From assembly GCA_026545225.1 (NCBI GenBank), contig CM048846.1:40063501-40127500 (forward strand): 64,000 bases of DNA. Reading direction: 5' to 3'. This DNA comes from Cornus controversa. Lineage: Eukaryota > Streptophyta > Magnoliopsida > Cornales > Cornaceae. This document shows positions 1 through 11,740 of the stretch, in pieces. The notes under the pieces are model-generated. The model made no database searches. It was not told the DNA's origin and saw only the letters and a program-made list of their open reading frames with translations. Within the stretch, counting starts at the first letter, position 1; every line of letters begins with the position of its first letter. A program made the translations under genes and the position numbers.

Positions 1-660
1 TTGCACTAGCTGCCATTTTGGGACAGCATGGTGTGGACATGACCCTAAAAGTTCTTTCAGTCTTTCCCATGTCTCATGGAATTGTTCTTGGCCAAGTTGA
101 GTGAATCCGGTGATTGCTCGCCGAATATCACTTGTCTTTCCCATTGGGAAGTACTTTTTAAGGAATGCCTGGTGCATTTCCCCCCATGAACGAATGGAAT
201 TAGGTTCTAAAGAGTTAAACCAATATTTGGCCTTATCTTTGAGGGAGAATGAAAATAACCGAAGCCTCAAGTCATCTTCTGAGAAATTTTGCAACCGGAG
301 GGTTGAACAAACTTCAAGGAAGTCATCTAGATGCTTGTATGGGTCTTCGTTTGGAAGTCCATAAAAATAACTAAGAAGGTTGATGGTGGAGGACTTAATT
401 TCAAAATGATTCGCCGCAATATTTGGAAATTGAATGCATGATGGCGAAGCATATGTAGTAGGAAGATAAAAATCCCTAAGAACCTCCCCTTGAGGAGGGT
501 TGTATGGTGGTAGACCGGGGGGTTGTACATTGTTTGGATCCATGTTTTCAGTCCTAGGCAAAATAGGGTCCCTAGAGGTTCCTCTACGTTGTCTAAGTGT
601 TCGTTCAAGTTCAATATTACATGGAAGCAAAGGAAGTGATAATGACCGTCTACCTAGCAT
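1..660 (-). CDS. gag: Partial gag of an Athila-like Ty3/gypsy element, open to the left window edge
   Basis: Read on the minus strand from the ATG at 660-658, the frame stays open to position 1. It closely parallels the gag of the full-length element at 51382-52050: both share the opening MLGRRSLSLPLLPCN, the stretch FEIKSSTLNLL (here with I for L) and the motif YFPMGKTSDIRRAITGFTQ. The region belongs to the retrotransposon gag family (capsid precursor). Unlike the copy near 51990, the frame is not shifted after the FHE motif, so this copy is intact as far as it can be seen. Zinc knuckle, protease and pol would lie left of the window. Confidence is high for identity; whether the whole element is intact cannot be judged. 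Confidence 0.85.
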   Translation of the reverse strand, partial: MLGRRSLSLPLLPCNIELERTLRQRRGTSRDPILPRTENMDPNNVQPPGLPPYNPPQGEVLRDFYLPTTYASPSCIQFPNIAANHFEIKSSTINLLSYFYGLPNEDPYKHLDDFLEVCSTLRLQNFSEDDLRLRLFSFSLKDKAKYWFNSLEPNSIRSWGEMHQAFLKKYFPMGKTSDIRRAITGFTQLGQEQFHETWERLKELLGSCPHHAVPKWQLVQ

Positions 661-882
661 GCATCAATAGAACAAATCAAATTCAATCAAATGAACAATT
701 TTAGGCTATATACTCACAAAAAGTCCAAGCTTCAATCTCGAGCTACACTGTGTGAGATATACCTAAAATTAAACAATTTGAGAGATAAGAACAAAATATA
801 TACACAAAGGATAGAATAAATAAATTTCTAAACTAAGAATTAAATTAGACTTAATCCCTTAATGGTGACAATTATATCATAC

Positions 883-900
883 TCCCCGGCAACGGCGCCA
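883..900 (-). other. Primer-binding site, tRNA-Asp type
   Basis: On the minus strand this reads TGGCGCCGTTGCCGGGGA, the complement of the 3' end of plant tRNA-Asp(GUC) including CCA. It lies six bases inside the LTR that starts at 907, as in the full-length element at 51101-51118, and fixes the LTR at 907-2254 as the 5' LTR of a minus-strand element. Confidence 0.9.
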
Positions 901-906
901 AAATTT

Positions 907-2254
907 TGATGTGGCCAAAAATGTATTTATTTTTATAGCTTACTATTGCCTATCAAAATATAATTTAAACCACTCGCAAGAGAACGAATCTTTGTAGATA
1001 TGGTTCTTTATAGAGGGTATCGATCCCACAAGGAGTTTGGTTGAATTGCACTAAGAAGAGAGAATTTCCAATTTAATCCTAAAAATAGAATTTTGGTTTG
1101 AGTTTAACACTACTTTGTAGAATGTAAAAGCATTAAGTTTAAAACAAGTTGTAAAGTTGAGGGAGAGAGAACTATGGGTGGTTTCCACCTCTAGCCAATT
1201 GACATGTTCATTCATGTAGCTAATGGGATCTTCTACAAGTATATGCAACACAATGTCATTAGGCTTGTGACCTACAATGACATATCAAAAGATACATGTG
1301 ATTTCTAACTAAACATAGCCCATCTTTAATAAGCATAGTCTTTCAACCTATCTATTTATCATACCTTCTAAATGTACCTACTTGTGTCCGAACTACCCTA
1401 TCTTAGCATGGGTTATATAAGCAAGAAATACCACATTCCATTAAACACCATTACAAAGCCATCATTTACACTTTTTGTGAAAGTTGTAAATGTTGAGCAT
1501 TCAAAATGAAGCATTTCTACTCCAAGACAAGAGGAAGAAATAAAATCAAATGAATATATAGAAGAAGTTTACAAGTATTATACAAAACACTAGGCTAAGT
1601 AATCAACATGTACATATAGATCCCAAAATAGCTACAAAATGCACAAGTTACATGGCTAGGGGGTTCAACCACACCCTAGATGGAAAGTTAGTTGCTCATA
1701 GTAGACTTGCAATCCTCCATGGACAGAGATGTGAAGCTTCAAAGGTCTGGTTTTAGCTCCCTTTCTCTCCTTTCGAAAGTTATGTCTTCTCTTTCCCAAA
1801 AATATGCATATATCACCATCCACTTGTGTCCTTGGGTCCCACCTTGCATATATATATATATAGTTCACCTACTAGATATATATTCCCATCACATGGCTGT
1901 TTGAAGTCAGAAAATCCTCAAAAAGGACGTGCAAATATCATTCTTGGAGGCAAGTGGCAAGATAAGTGGGTAAGTGGCAGTCTGCAGAATTTTGATTCTG
2001 CGAAATTGAGGTTTCGCACAATCGAAATCTCGATTGTGCGAAATTGACATTTCGATTGTACGAAATGCCTTGATGAATTTTTCTTGATTTCTTCACTTCC
2101 TCAACACTTGATCGGAAACATCGCCCTTCTTTTGGATAAAACCTAATATATAACATAAATATAAAAATGGCATAAAAATACCAAGGTAAACATAAGTATG
2201 GAATCAACATATGCAATTAAGAAGGCATAAATGTGTAACATTTAACGTTTATCA
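907..2254 (-). repeat. 5' LTR of Athila-like element (minus strand)
   Basis: On the plus strand the LTR begins TGATGTGGCC next to the primer site and ends TTTATCA; the minus-strand form therefore starts TGATAAACG and ends CA. It is 1348 bp, close to the 1401-1422 bp LTRs of the element at 49673-62674, and shares blocks with them: the end sequence, the 'cactcgcaagag...gaatctttg' and 'gggtatcgatccca' blocks, and a diverged version of the TCGATTGATCGAA inverted-repeat array at about 1985-2065. The base run GCAAG follows at 2255-2259; whether it is a target duplication cannot be checked because the other end is outside the window. Confidence 0.88.
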
Positions 2255-2666
2255 GCAAGCATCCAAACCATTTGTTAATTTTTCCTTCGATGGTGGACCA
2301 ACGATTTGCCAAATCTCCATTGCCTCAGGCAGTTGGAGCACCAAGTTGTACTTGAAATTCGACGATAATTTTTTGCCATGTCTACTTTGCTTGGTCTGCA
2401 CCAATCACCGAATCACTGCTAACTTCCAGCCACGTATTGCATAGAGCCAAATCTTCTTCGTTGGACCAATTTGGCATTCGAGAAACTGGTTGCTTTCGGG
2501 AAGGTCTGACGTTACTGGATTGAAGCAATACCAACGAATAAAATGTAGCTGATTGATTAGATGAAAATTGAGAATCGCCACCATAATATTGATCAGAGCC
2601 ATCAAATGATAAAAAATTATTATTTGATAAAGGGTTGTAGTTGAAATTTGGTTGTGTTGGATCCAT
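2255..2666 (-). pseudogene. Myb/SANT-like protein fragment of a PIF/Harbinger element, broken
   Basis: From the ATG at 2666 the minus strand encodes 94 codons starting MDPTQPNFNYN and containing MPNWSNEEDLALCNTWLEV and DSVIGADQ. These are the hallmarks of the plant Myb/SANT-like ORF1 of PIF/Harbinger transposons (also found in proteins mis-annotated as glutathione S-transferase T3-like). A stop follows the ADQAK motif. The same family resumes in another frame at about 2255-2310 with NRWSTIEGKINKWFGCL, matching the family's 'NRWSTIQ...NKFVGCL' block, so at least one frameshift is present. The reading then stops at the Athila LTR at 2254, which interrupts the gene. In intact elements this protein binds DNA and helps the transposase; this copy cannot be functional. 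Confidence 0.7.
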
Positions 2667-2834
2667 GAAAATGAATTTTGTAAAAATACAATTAACTAAG
2701 ATTGAGAAAATAAAAGTGATTCTAGATTTAGGAGGAGAAAATATTAATTTTTGTTGTGAATTTAGTGAATGTAGGGGTGGTGTATTTATAGGGATGAAAA
2801 AACTAAAAAGAAAAAATAAAATTATTATTTTATA

Positions 2835-3131
2835 GCCAAAAGAGCCATTTTAGGCACTATTTGGCTCTGCCAAATAGTGCCTTAACGGCTCTTTGGCATA
2901 GCTCAATTTTTTATAAAGAAAAAAGGGAAAAAAGGTAAAAAAAAAACTCAATTCTGGGTAACCAAATAGTCTATTTGGGCGTGCAACGATCATAAGACCA
3001 TTGTAGGACACGCGGCGCCCTATTAGGGCGCCATGTGTTTTTTTTTTATTAAAATTATTTATCGAAACGATGTCGTTTCGATAAGTGAAATTTAAAAATA
3101 TATATATATGGGCCTGCATTAAAGCAGGCCC
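2835..3131. repeat. Cluster of five inverted repeats upstream of the Harbinger ORF
   Basis: Five hairpin-capable inverted repeats lie within 300 bp: 2835-2897 (arms of about 30 bp around a 3-base loop, rich in GCCAAA and GGCACTATTTGGC), 2962-2978 (CCAAATAG/CTATTTGG), 3014-3032 (GGCGCCCTA/TAGGGCGCC), 3061-3082 (ATCGAAACGA/TCGTTTCGAT) and 3110-3131 (GGGCCTGC/GCAGGCCC). They sit between the start of the Myb-like ORF and the element's right end. Subterminal repeats can be transposase-accessory binding sites; that role is inferred here. Confidence 0.7.
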
Positions 3132-3250
3132 AAGTGAACAGGGTTAGCCAACCAACGGGCTGACTTACATTTTTGACCAACCCATTGTTGGGCTACAAAG
3201 GAGTTTGGATCGCCAGATTGAGCTCGGCGATCCCATTGGTGGTGCTCTTA

Positions 3251-5479
3251 GCTGGCATCTAGTGCTTTTAGAGAATGGATTTTATTTGTTTGGTGGGATC
3301 CACTTGAACAAATTGACAGGGAGATTGAGGGTGTTTGTAAGTATCTATTAGTTTTAGAGATGTGAATGTGACGCTAGGTAGAAAACAACGATAGTGTGAA
3401 AACTCTAATCAGGGTAGAAAAATTTAGTAAAAAAAATATAATATATCTATATCACATTTAGGTATTATGTTTCAATCTTTTTTTTTTATAAAAAAAATCA
3501 CGATCTAATAGTTAAAAATGTTTAAAAAATTAATCTTACGGTTCAAAATATCTATATCTATCTATGGTTTAAAATAACTTTCTCTATCATCAATCTAACG
3601 GTCATGATACTCACTATATTTACACCTAAATTCATATACACATTCACCTACCCTCACACCCTTAAAATGATTCAGTTCAATAATATTTTTTATAGTGTCG
3701 TAGACATGGACAATACACTAAAATAATTTACTCCAATTTGTTTTTATAGTGCCATAAGCAAAGACAATATGCTAGTATATAAATATTTTATCTTTGAATT
3801 TACTATTTTCTTGTCCATGTAAACGGAGAATGATTAAGCAATTAGTTGTTGTAGTCTTATAACTTTACACCACTGACTAGGATCACTACAAGAAAAATAA
3901 TTAATGGTAGCAGATATATATCATAAGTTATATGAAACCGCTTCCAAATATCCCTTACGATAGCAAGTGCCCATATATGCTATAATAAGTGCCCAATTTT
4001 GTTGTAGCACAAATTTAATTAGATATGAAAATTAATTGAAATGTTTTTCCAATTCAAATTCAATGCACTAAGAAATGCAAAATATGCACCGGCATATTGT
4101 TTTTCAAATTATTTATAAAATATATTATCAAACTTAAAGAAAATTTTAACGTCATCACTCACACATAGTATCTAAGTTGTGTGATTTAAATTCTCTTGAG
4201 TTTAGTCGACTTGGTTAATTTTTGATCTTCTAATATAACTGAAAAATACAAAAATACAGTTTAAACCGTTTTGAAATCAATTCTTTCAATATATAATCAC
4301 TATAATACCCAATAATAAGTTCTCTCTTAACTATCGTGAGAAGAGATTGTTAGACCATAGAAATGTTAATTGTGCTAGGCTTGATAGTTTAGAGGAAAAG
4401 AGATTTTACTTCTTTGACTAGTAGTAGAGAAATGTCAATTTTGGACAACTAGACCCCTAATCCCATCCCATGATATTTTCTCTCTTTGTTTTTTTTTCTT
4501 CAAAAAACAAAAGTGAAGTTGAGAATAGAATAAAGATGCTAAGGTCATTTTTCTTTTATTTGAAATTTCGAAAGTAAGGATTTCAAATTGGACATCAATG
4601 CAAACAAATTTCAATCAAACTCGAATACTGTCCAAGCACTTTCTTAGAAATTTCACCAAAGACATCAATGTTCCAATTTGTGAAAAGAAAATTAAAATTT
4701 TTAATCATTTGTCCACCCGTAGTCTCCCAAGCTCGAAGTTAAGAAAGTGAATCCCTTGTCAAGATATTTGCCGGTACATAGGCATCAACGTTTCAATTGC
4801 AAAGCAAATCAAAACTTTCAACTTTCGAGATGACATGAAGGCTATCATTTCTCCACCTAAACTGTCTCAAGCTCATATAGATATTGGGTGCGCCCAGTGC
4901 ACATGCACTGAATGCATCTGAACCGTCAGTACACTACACGCGCCGTGGGTCCCACCATGCGTGTAGGGCACCAATATCCTAGATGTGCCCGGCGAAACGT
5001 ATACCTACTCCCCAAGCTCCAAGGCAAAAAACTACATACCATAAACATAACCATAGAAAATTAACATCAAAAGGTTTTTTTTATTTTTTGGCAATTTTAG
5101 AGGGGGATGTTTATAAGTATTAAAAAAGTGCACATAAGAAATCAAAATATAAAAAGTTGAAATTTCAAACTAATGTCTAGTAATTTTTTTTTTTTGTTGT
5201 ACTCTAAAAGTCCTACATTTTAAATCAATCAATTCAAATTAAAACTTCTTCCAACCCCCTATAAAAGAAGAATAATGTCAATCATATATGTTCATGTGAC
5301 ATACAAGGTCAAGTTATGGTAGTGGGGTGTTTTCAGTCGAACATGACCTTCTAATTAACCGTTACACATTTTATTTTTTCTCATAAACAATTAAGAAAGA
5401 GAATATCTCGATAATATATGTCCAGCTGTCTAGCATCCTCCCTTGCATATGAACCCATGTTAGATGTGGAAAATGAATA
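3251..5479. other. Non-coding AT-rich stretch
   Basis: I see no supportable gene. The sequence is AT-rich with many short homopolymers. A compact GC-richer block at about 4880-4975 begins with ATATTGGGTGCGCCC and ends with GGGCACCAATAT, an imperfect inverted repeat that could be a small MITE; I could not define a target duplication. Confidence 0.5.
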
Positions 5480-6440
5480 TAACCTTATGTTTTATTTTGT
5501 TTAATTATGATCCAATTGTTCTTTTCACTGGTAAGGTCTTAGCCTAGTAGTACTTTCTCACCTTCAAAATTAAAAATTTGAGAATTAAGTGTTCAAAGAA
5601 ACAAAGTTGGCGTGTGAGTTATAATTAAGAATTTTTTTTTTCTTAGCCAATAGGTGGCAGCCAAAATTTACCTTTTCCCCCTTTCCAAAATTTACCTTTT
5701 CCCCTTTTTTTTTCATGAATGTGGAAACTATGGCAGAGAAAGAGACGTGAAAGAGATTAAAATTTTTATAAGATCAACTACGACGGAGAAAGAGACGTGG
5801 TAATATATAATTTAAGGATGATATTTTATAATATTTTACAAAATTTAGTCGGCAAGTTCAAAGTGGCATTTTGTCATTTTGCTGGTCAATATCAATCTTG
5901 GTCTAAGTGATGTTGACCACCTACATAATATAATTAAGTTTTGGGGCTGGGTTGGTTTTTTAGACTTTTTTTTTTTGTTAAATAAAAATTATTGGTGGGT
6001 ATTTTAGATCAACGATGGTAACAAAATGATAAACTATTAAAAAATATGTGTTATAATGTATGTATAATTGTCTAATTCCTCCCTTATATGACATTTTTGG
6101 ATCTAAAATCTCTATTATATTCTTTTTTTATAGATGACAATACTTGGAAAGACTTTAAAACAGCAACTGAAAAACAGGTAGATGCACAATCAGATTTCAT
6201 AACTTCCATTTCCATAGTATATGCATGTGCTCCATTCAGTTTTCTTTGCTTCACTAATCTATTTCTTGTTCAAAATCAGACTTGGTGTGCTGTTGGTGGA
6301 ATTGAGACACATTGCTCTACCTCTGTTTCAACAAATCAACAAGCTTGTTAGAGGTAAGTTCCTCCCTGAATATATCTCTCTTTTAGTTTCTACAAGCTTG
6401 TTAGAGGCAAGTTACTCTACAACTAATATGATGACCAAAT
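5480..6440 (+). repeat. Decayed copy of the NLR upstream/leader region (copy 1)
   Basis: Two blocks recur upstream of the NLR gene. The first (about 5480-5905: 'aaggtcttagcctagtag', 'gtgtgagtt', 'ccaaaatttaccttttcccc', 'gatattttataatatttta') recurs at 17690-17867 plus 39065-39290 and at 39700-39990. The second (about 6130-6355: 'gactttaaaaca', 'gtagatgcacaa', 'cttccatttccatagtatatgcat', 'cttggtgtgctg', 'ggtggaattgagacac', 'caagcttgttagaggtaag') matches 41395-41480, 42700-42890, 16060-16155 and the true leader at 43140-43235. No NLR coding sequence follows. It appears to be a relic of a tandemly duplicated promoter and leader. Confidence 0.6.
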
Positions 6441-6778
6441 TGTGCCCGGTAAGTAACCAACTATACGCATCTTTTAGCTACTATACAAATATAGCATTTT
6501 TAATACACTTTTTAAATGGCATGAGTGCAGGAGTACCCATTTTTTGGTTATGGACATCTAATATTTTTTTTTCTTCCCATTCACTTGGTTTCCATTTACA
6601 CGAATATATATGTATGTATATTCATCGTATATCTATCAAAGATGTTTTGATTCGAGAAAGAGAAGATCAGGAAACGACAACTTTGATATATATATATATA
6701 TAATTGATTTAGAAAAATTTACCTTCAAAATCTATCACTTTTAAGTAATACTAGACATTGTTGAAGGAAGCACTTTTA

Positions 6779-7218
6779 GGCTTTGTTTGGATAAATAAGA
6801 GAAAAAAGAAAAGAAATGATAATATAAGTTGTGAGAGAAAAGAAAAGAAAAGAAATAGCAATTAGTTGTGTTCATGTTTGGATAAATTATGAAAGAAAAG
6901 AAAAGAAATGATAAAATTCTTGTTTCAAAAAGTTAAAGGAAAGTAAAAAAAAGAAAGCATATTAATTAATTTACTATCATATTCCTTTTTATTTACTATC
7001 ATGCTCATTTGTCTTTTAAAATATTAGGGTTAGTTTTGGTATTAAGAATGTTTTACTTAAACTTTATCATTTCTCTTCAAATCTTTTCACTTTTGGGAGG
7101 ATAACATATGACTCCTAATCATTTCTTTTTTCTTATTTTTTACAAACTAAACATAAAACACAGTATCCCTCTCTTTCCTTTCTTTTCTTTTCCTTCCAAT
7201 TTCATTAATCCAATCTAG
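6779..7218. mobile_element. Possible MITE with GGCTTTGTTTGGAT-type termini
   Basis: The left end reads GGCTTTGTTTGGAT and the right end ATCCAATCTAGCC, an imperfect terminal inverted repeat of a type common in small plant MITEs. The interior is non-coding and rich in AAAGAAAAG purine runs. No clear target duplication was found, so borders and class (Harbinger or hAT) are uncertain. Confidence 0.4.
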
Positions 7219-7622
7219 CCTCTAATATATATAAATATATACACACAGAATTTTAATTTACAAATATAGCATTCTTAGTGCACACTTTATGGAGTACAAG
7301 TGTAAGAGTACCCATTTTATGATTATATACATTTAATGATTTTTTTAGTTAGATAAATATTCATACACATATTCACAAGTGTCCACTACAGAGTTCGAAC
7401 TTGTCAAGGTGTGATTATATGAGTTAGACTAATAGGCGAGTGGTATGACATGGTGCTGATTACTTTCTGAGTTAAATATTGAAGTAATTTAGTTTTAATA
7501 AAAGTGTAAAATGGGTAGTAACTTGTTAGATGGGCAGTTTTATCTTGAACCAGTGGTTCCGTGGAATATTTAGCGAATTGAGATGCTTCGTTTTTATCGA
7601 TCCAGGTAATACTAGTTGTCTA

Positions 7623-8113
7623 CAAAGCACAGATACGGCATTTATGGCCCCGTCGGACACGTATTTGATACGGATACGGTCAAGATACGACCGAATACAT
7701 ATCCGATACGGTTAAGAAGTATTCAATTTTTTTATATTATATTTTGAATATCGGATACGGTTGGGATACGTGGAGATACGCCAGAATATGTTTAGGATAC
7801 GTCTGAGATACGTTTAGGATACTTTTCGGGTAAATTTGTAATTTTTTGTTATATAAAATGGGGTTGAGATGTAATATTAAAAACTTTATAGGTTAGAAAA
7901 TAAGTATCATTTTATAATGAAACAAAATTAGTTTTAAGTATATTTATTTTATCATTGAAGAATAATACTTAATATTTTATGTATAATATTATATATTTAT
8001 TTATTTGACGTATCTTTGTCGTATCCGTATCATATTTTTTTAGATTTCAAGTATCGCCGTATTCGTGTTGTGTCGTACCCGTATTCCGTATTCATGTCAG
8101 TACTTCCTTGCTG
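7623..8113. mobile_element. Non-autonomous hAT-like element 1 (491 bp)
   Basis: The element is flanked by the 8-bp direct repeat GTTGTCTA at 7615-7622 and 8114-8121, the duplication size of hAT transposons. The termini are imperfect inverted repeats (left CAAAGCACAGATACGG; right end the complement of AAGTACTGACATG...ATACGG). Both ends are packed with GATACGG/CGTATCC-type subterminal repeats. The interior is AT-rich without coding sequence, so mobility would depend on a transposase supplied elsewhere. It is related to the element at 8332-11732: both share the middle blocks 'cgtatct..gtcgt' and 'gccgtattcgtgttgtg' near the right end. Confidence 0.72.
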
Positions 8114-8331
8114 GTTGTCTATTTCACATATTTAGATGAACCTATTTGAACCATTCCTGTATCCTATCCTATAATAACATAATTAAGCACACGAATATGA
8201 GAAATGTCTTTGGATCTACTGAAAGCTGGATGGTGTGCGTTTCCATGCGCGTGTTTGGAATCCAGTAACAAAAGTTGAAGGCAAATGTACACTCATTGGT
8301 GGGAAGCATCCATTCATCCACCAGTTTGGAG

Positions 8332-11300
8332 CTAAAAAGCACAGACACTTCGTATAGGAGTGTCGTGCCCGTGTCGGACACTTGGACACTTCTCGGACAC
8401 TCGGACACTCCTCGGACACGTGTCGGACACTCCTTAGAAGTGTCTTGAAATTTTTTTTTTAGGACACGACAAGGACACACGGGGGACACGGCAAGGACAC
8501 GGCGGGGTACATTTTGTAATTTTTAAAAGTGCAAAAAAACCCTTGAACTTTTCCAAAGTTACAAAAAGACCCCTTTGAACTCTTTTTTTGAGCATTTCAG
8601 CCCCTCATCTTTTAAAAGTTGACATCTTGACCCCTTGAAATAACTATAATAACATATATACCATTTAATATGACTATTATGCCCTTTTCTATATAAATAT
8701 AGTATTTTCTAAAATAAAAAATTTTAAAAATAAAAAATAGTTAGATAAAATTCCTAAATTATAAATTTAGAAACAAAAAAATACAAAAGCCAATAGAACT
8801 TTATTTAACATAAAGTAATGTTGGTTTATTTGGTATTTTGTATTTAAATTTATTTGTTTGTTATTAGAAAAATGAGTAATATGCAATATTCTAGTAGTGG
8901 GTTTTAATATAATGAACATCCTTTTTGAAAATATATTAATTGCTTGATAATAAATTGAAGTATTTGTGTGATTTATTATTTTTTATTGTTAGATTTATGG
9001 TATTGTGGATATCGGTTAACTTGTTGAATATATATTAATATATTATTTCATAGCCGTATCTCCGTCGTGTTGTGTCCTATTTTTTTAAAATTTGTCGTGT
9101 AATATCCTGAAAAATAAAATAAAAACTATATAGCGTATAATATACATATATAGTTATATTATTTTAAATTTTGAAATATTAAGTGATGCAGATAAATAGA
9201 AGTCTTTTAAAGTTCAAAAACCCCTTATATCGCTTAAGTATGATATAAGTCTCTTATATAACTTTTGGTAAAATATTGTATTTTGATATATATAATATTT
9301 GATTAAAACAAATATATCACCAATATACGTCGAACCTCTGCAGTAGTCGGAAGGAGAAACGGTGATCGAGGAATTGCATAGAGAAAGTCAGTGATTCGAA
9401 TAGCGGTGATTGGAATAGCGATAACAGGCAAGTCGATTCGTTTTATATATTTATATATAACTGAGACTTGTCGTTTAATTATAGGTTTAGAATTTTTAAT
9501 CATGTTGACACCTTAGGATTACATTTAATGTATTGATCGCATGAGTTTTTCTGAAGTATAATATCGATAAACTGTGAATAGGGAAAACCTTCTCAATATG
9601 TATGCACCCATAGGAATAAATCACGTGTTTGAAATAACAATATTGTGGATTTTAAATTGTTGTTGAGTTCTGTGTAAAAGAACGTGTGAAATTGATGTTG
9701 ATTGCACAATATATGAACTGTTATTAGGTTCTGTGTAAAAACATATAAATTTGATGTTGGGCAGTTATAAATATTGAAGGTTATGTTACGCGTTGAAATA
9801 AATGTTATGTATTTAGTGGATTTATTTGTCGTTATTAGTAGGGGAGAATGGGACTCACAGTAGTTATTGGAGTTATTCCAATAATGTATATATAATTATT
9901 CATGTAAAGTGTTGTTTAGTGGAATTTGGATTACTGAGTAAAAAAAAAATGTTGTTTAGTGGAGTCTGTTGAACTAAAGTGTTGTTTAGTAGAATCTGGA
10001 TTATTGAACGAATGTCACGAATGTGTTGTTTAGTGTAATTTGGATTTCAGAACGAAGGTGTTGTTTAGTGGAATCTGAACGATTGATATACTGGGGTAGG
10101 TATAATATAAGTGTTTAGGGTCAGCTTTATTGGTAGATAAATAGACGTATAATAGTGGAATCAGTATTGTTCTGTATAATTAGTTTAGGAGAGTGGCACG
10201 GTGGAACTAATGTTCTGTATATTTATTTTAGGATAGTGGCGTGGGTGTTATGTATATTTAGTTTAGGACAGTGGCACGGGGAACCAGTGTTCTGTATAAG
10301 TACCTTAGGAAAGTGGAGCGGTGGAACCGTATAATTACTTTAAGGCAGTGGTTGTACAGCGGTGGAACCGTATAATTACTTTAAGGCAGTGGTTGTACAT
10401 TGATTTGATTATATCTAGGACGGTGGGTATATGTGTATTGAAAGTGACAATTGAGTTTGTTATTTTTAGAGGCGAAGAGTGACACTCAAAGTGGGTTATA
10501 CATTTGTGAGTGAAATGAGTTACCAACAGAACTAGTTATTTATAAGGAATGTGTTTACCAACCTGATATTTCTAGGAATGTATAGATATATCCAGACAGT
10601 TCTTGTATAATATTATGGACAGTTTATTGAGTTCTTGTATAATATTCTGGACAGTTTATTGTATAGAAAAGAGACTTTATTTATTTATTTATTTATTTTG
10701 GTTTCTTGTATGCAAGCCAAAAGTTTTAACTAAATTTTAATTAATGAAAATTAGAGGAAAATAGTAAAAATATTTCTAAAATTATAGAAAATTCTTGAAT
10801 AATGTATTTCAGTTTAATTAACTCAAATTTGCGGAAAAATGTGAAATTACATTAAAGTTTGTAATGGATAATGGTGAGTAGTCGAGGAGTAGTCTGGGAC
10901 TATTCTTATGATGACTTTGTTAGGTATGGTCAGGGACCTACCTATTGGGAGTGCACTACCCTTTTGTTATGGCCATTGGGCTCAGCATGCCCTTATTATG
11001 TGGACGTGGTCCGGGACCATCTGGGTGAATAGACGTATAACCCAGCCACATGTGTGTTTTTGGTAGTCCGGGACTATGCGATGCACACCATTGATTGGAG
11101 GGGAGCCTGGGGCTCATGTGAGATAAGTGGAATTTAATATAAGTTAATCAAGATGGTTAACAAGTTATGTGTGAAATTGTGGAAATTGTGTTCTGTTGTA
11201 AGTTTTGGTAATTATGATATATGAGAATCTATGACCTGAGATTAATACATATAATTAATGTTTTTTGACGAGTTACTTTTATATATGGAAATATAAGGTG

Positions 11301-11732
11301 AATCGATTTGCTGAGCAGGGAATGTGTTTAGCAAACCCTTGTTGAGCTTGTGAGCTCACTCCTTAACAATTTTCAGGTACACGTTGATTGGAACGTGATG
11401 GAGTCATGTGAGATGGATGGAGATGATTTTACTGTTTTCCTACTTCTTTGTAGTGCAATAAAGTTGATATGAACTTATGTAATAATGTTGAGGATTTTTA
11501 TTGATTGTATTAGACGATGCTACATTTGTTTTGTAGTTATTTATATTTTCAATAAAATTCTTCTTGGGGAGTTATAATATGTTGTGTGAGGTAGTTGTTG
11601 TTGCAAATCACGCATTTTATTTAAGTATAGAACCAGTGTTTCTATTATTTAAATTTAGGGGCGTGACATGTCGTGTCACCGTATTCGTGTTGTGAATTAC
11701 TCGTGTCCCGTGTCCGTGTCCATGCTTCTTAG
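8332..11732. mobile_element. Non-autonomous hAT-like element 2, split by a solo LTR
   Basis: The 8-bp repeat GTTTGGAG at 8324-8331 and 11733-11740 flanks termini that are clear inverted repeats (CTAAAAAGCACAGACAC at the left; the right end is the complement of CTAAGAAGCATGGACAC). Subterminal regions hold many GTGTCGGACAC/GGACACG repeats. A 2571-bp solo LTR (9098-11668) interrupts it near its right end; without it the hAT element is about 825 bp. No coding sequence is seen. Sequence order matches the smaller element at 7623-8113, so the two belong to one family with diverged subterminal repeats. Confidence 0.78.
9098..11668 (+). repeat. Solo LTR of a Tekay/Del-like Ty3/gypsy element (2571 bp)
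   Basis: It begins TGTAATATCC, ends GGGGCGTGACA, and is flanked by TGTCG at 9093-9097 and 11669-11673. Near its 3' end it has a TGAGCTCAC...CAGGT block, also present before the 3' end of the LTR at 33759-37821, so both probably belong to the same chromovirus-like group. Internal tandem repeats are visible: about five copies of a GTGTTGTTTAGTGGAATCTGG-like unit at 9908-10080, and AGTTTAGGACAGTGGCACGG-like units at 10170-10400. No primer site or internal coding region is adjacent, so it is a product of LTR-LTR recombination. Confidence 0.82.
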
Positions 11733-11740
11733 GTTTGGAG

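Larger units (their letters stand above)
2255..3250. mobile_element. Partial PIF/Harbinger element, right end
   Basis: The block holds the Myb/SANT-like pseudogene and its upstream region. The right end reads CCATTGGTGGTGCTC followed by TTA at 3248-3250. This resembles PIF/Harbinger termini, which have a TWA target duplication. The left part is cut off by the Athila LTR, so the matching terminus and duplication are not visible. Family assignment rests on the ORF; the exact right border is inferred. Confidence 0.5.

Noticed and set aside
327-614. 95-residue ORF starting MNLNEHLDNVEEPLG
   Set aside because: It is an out-of-frame shadow of the gag start; the same shadow appears at 51428-51649 in the other copy.
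6221-6703. 160-codon ORF across 6221-6703
   Set aside because: It spans the leader repeat and a (TA)n tract, has no recognisable domain, and its first part is non-coding leader in the other copies.
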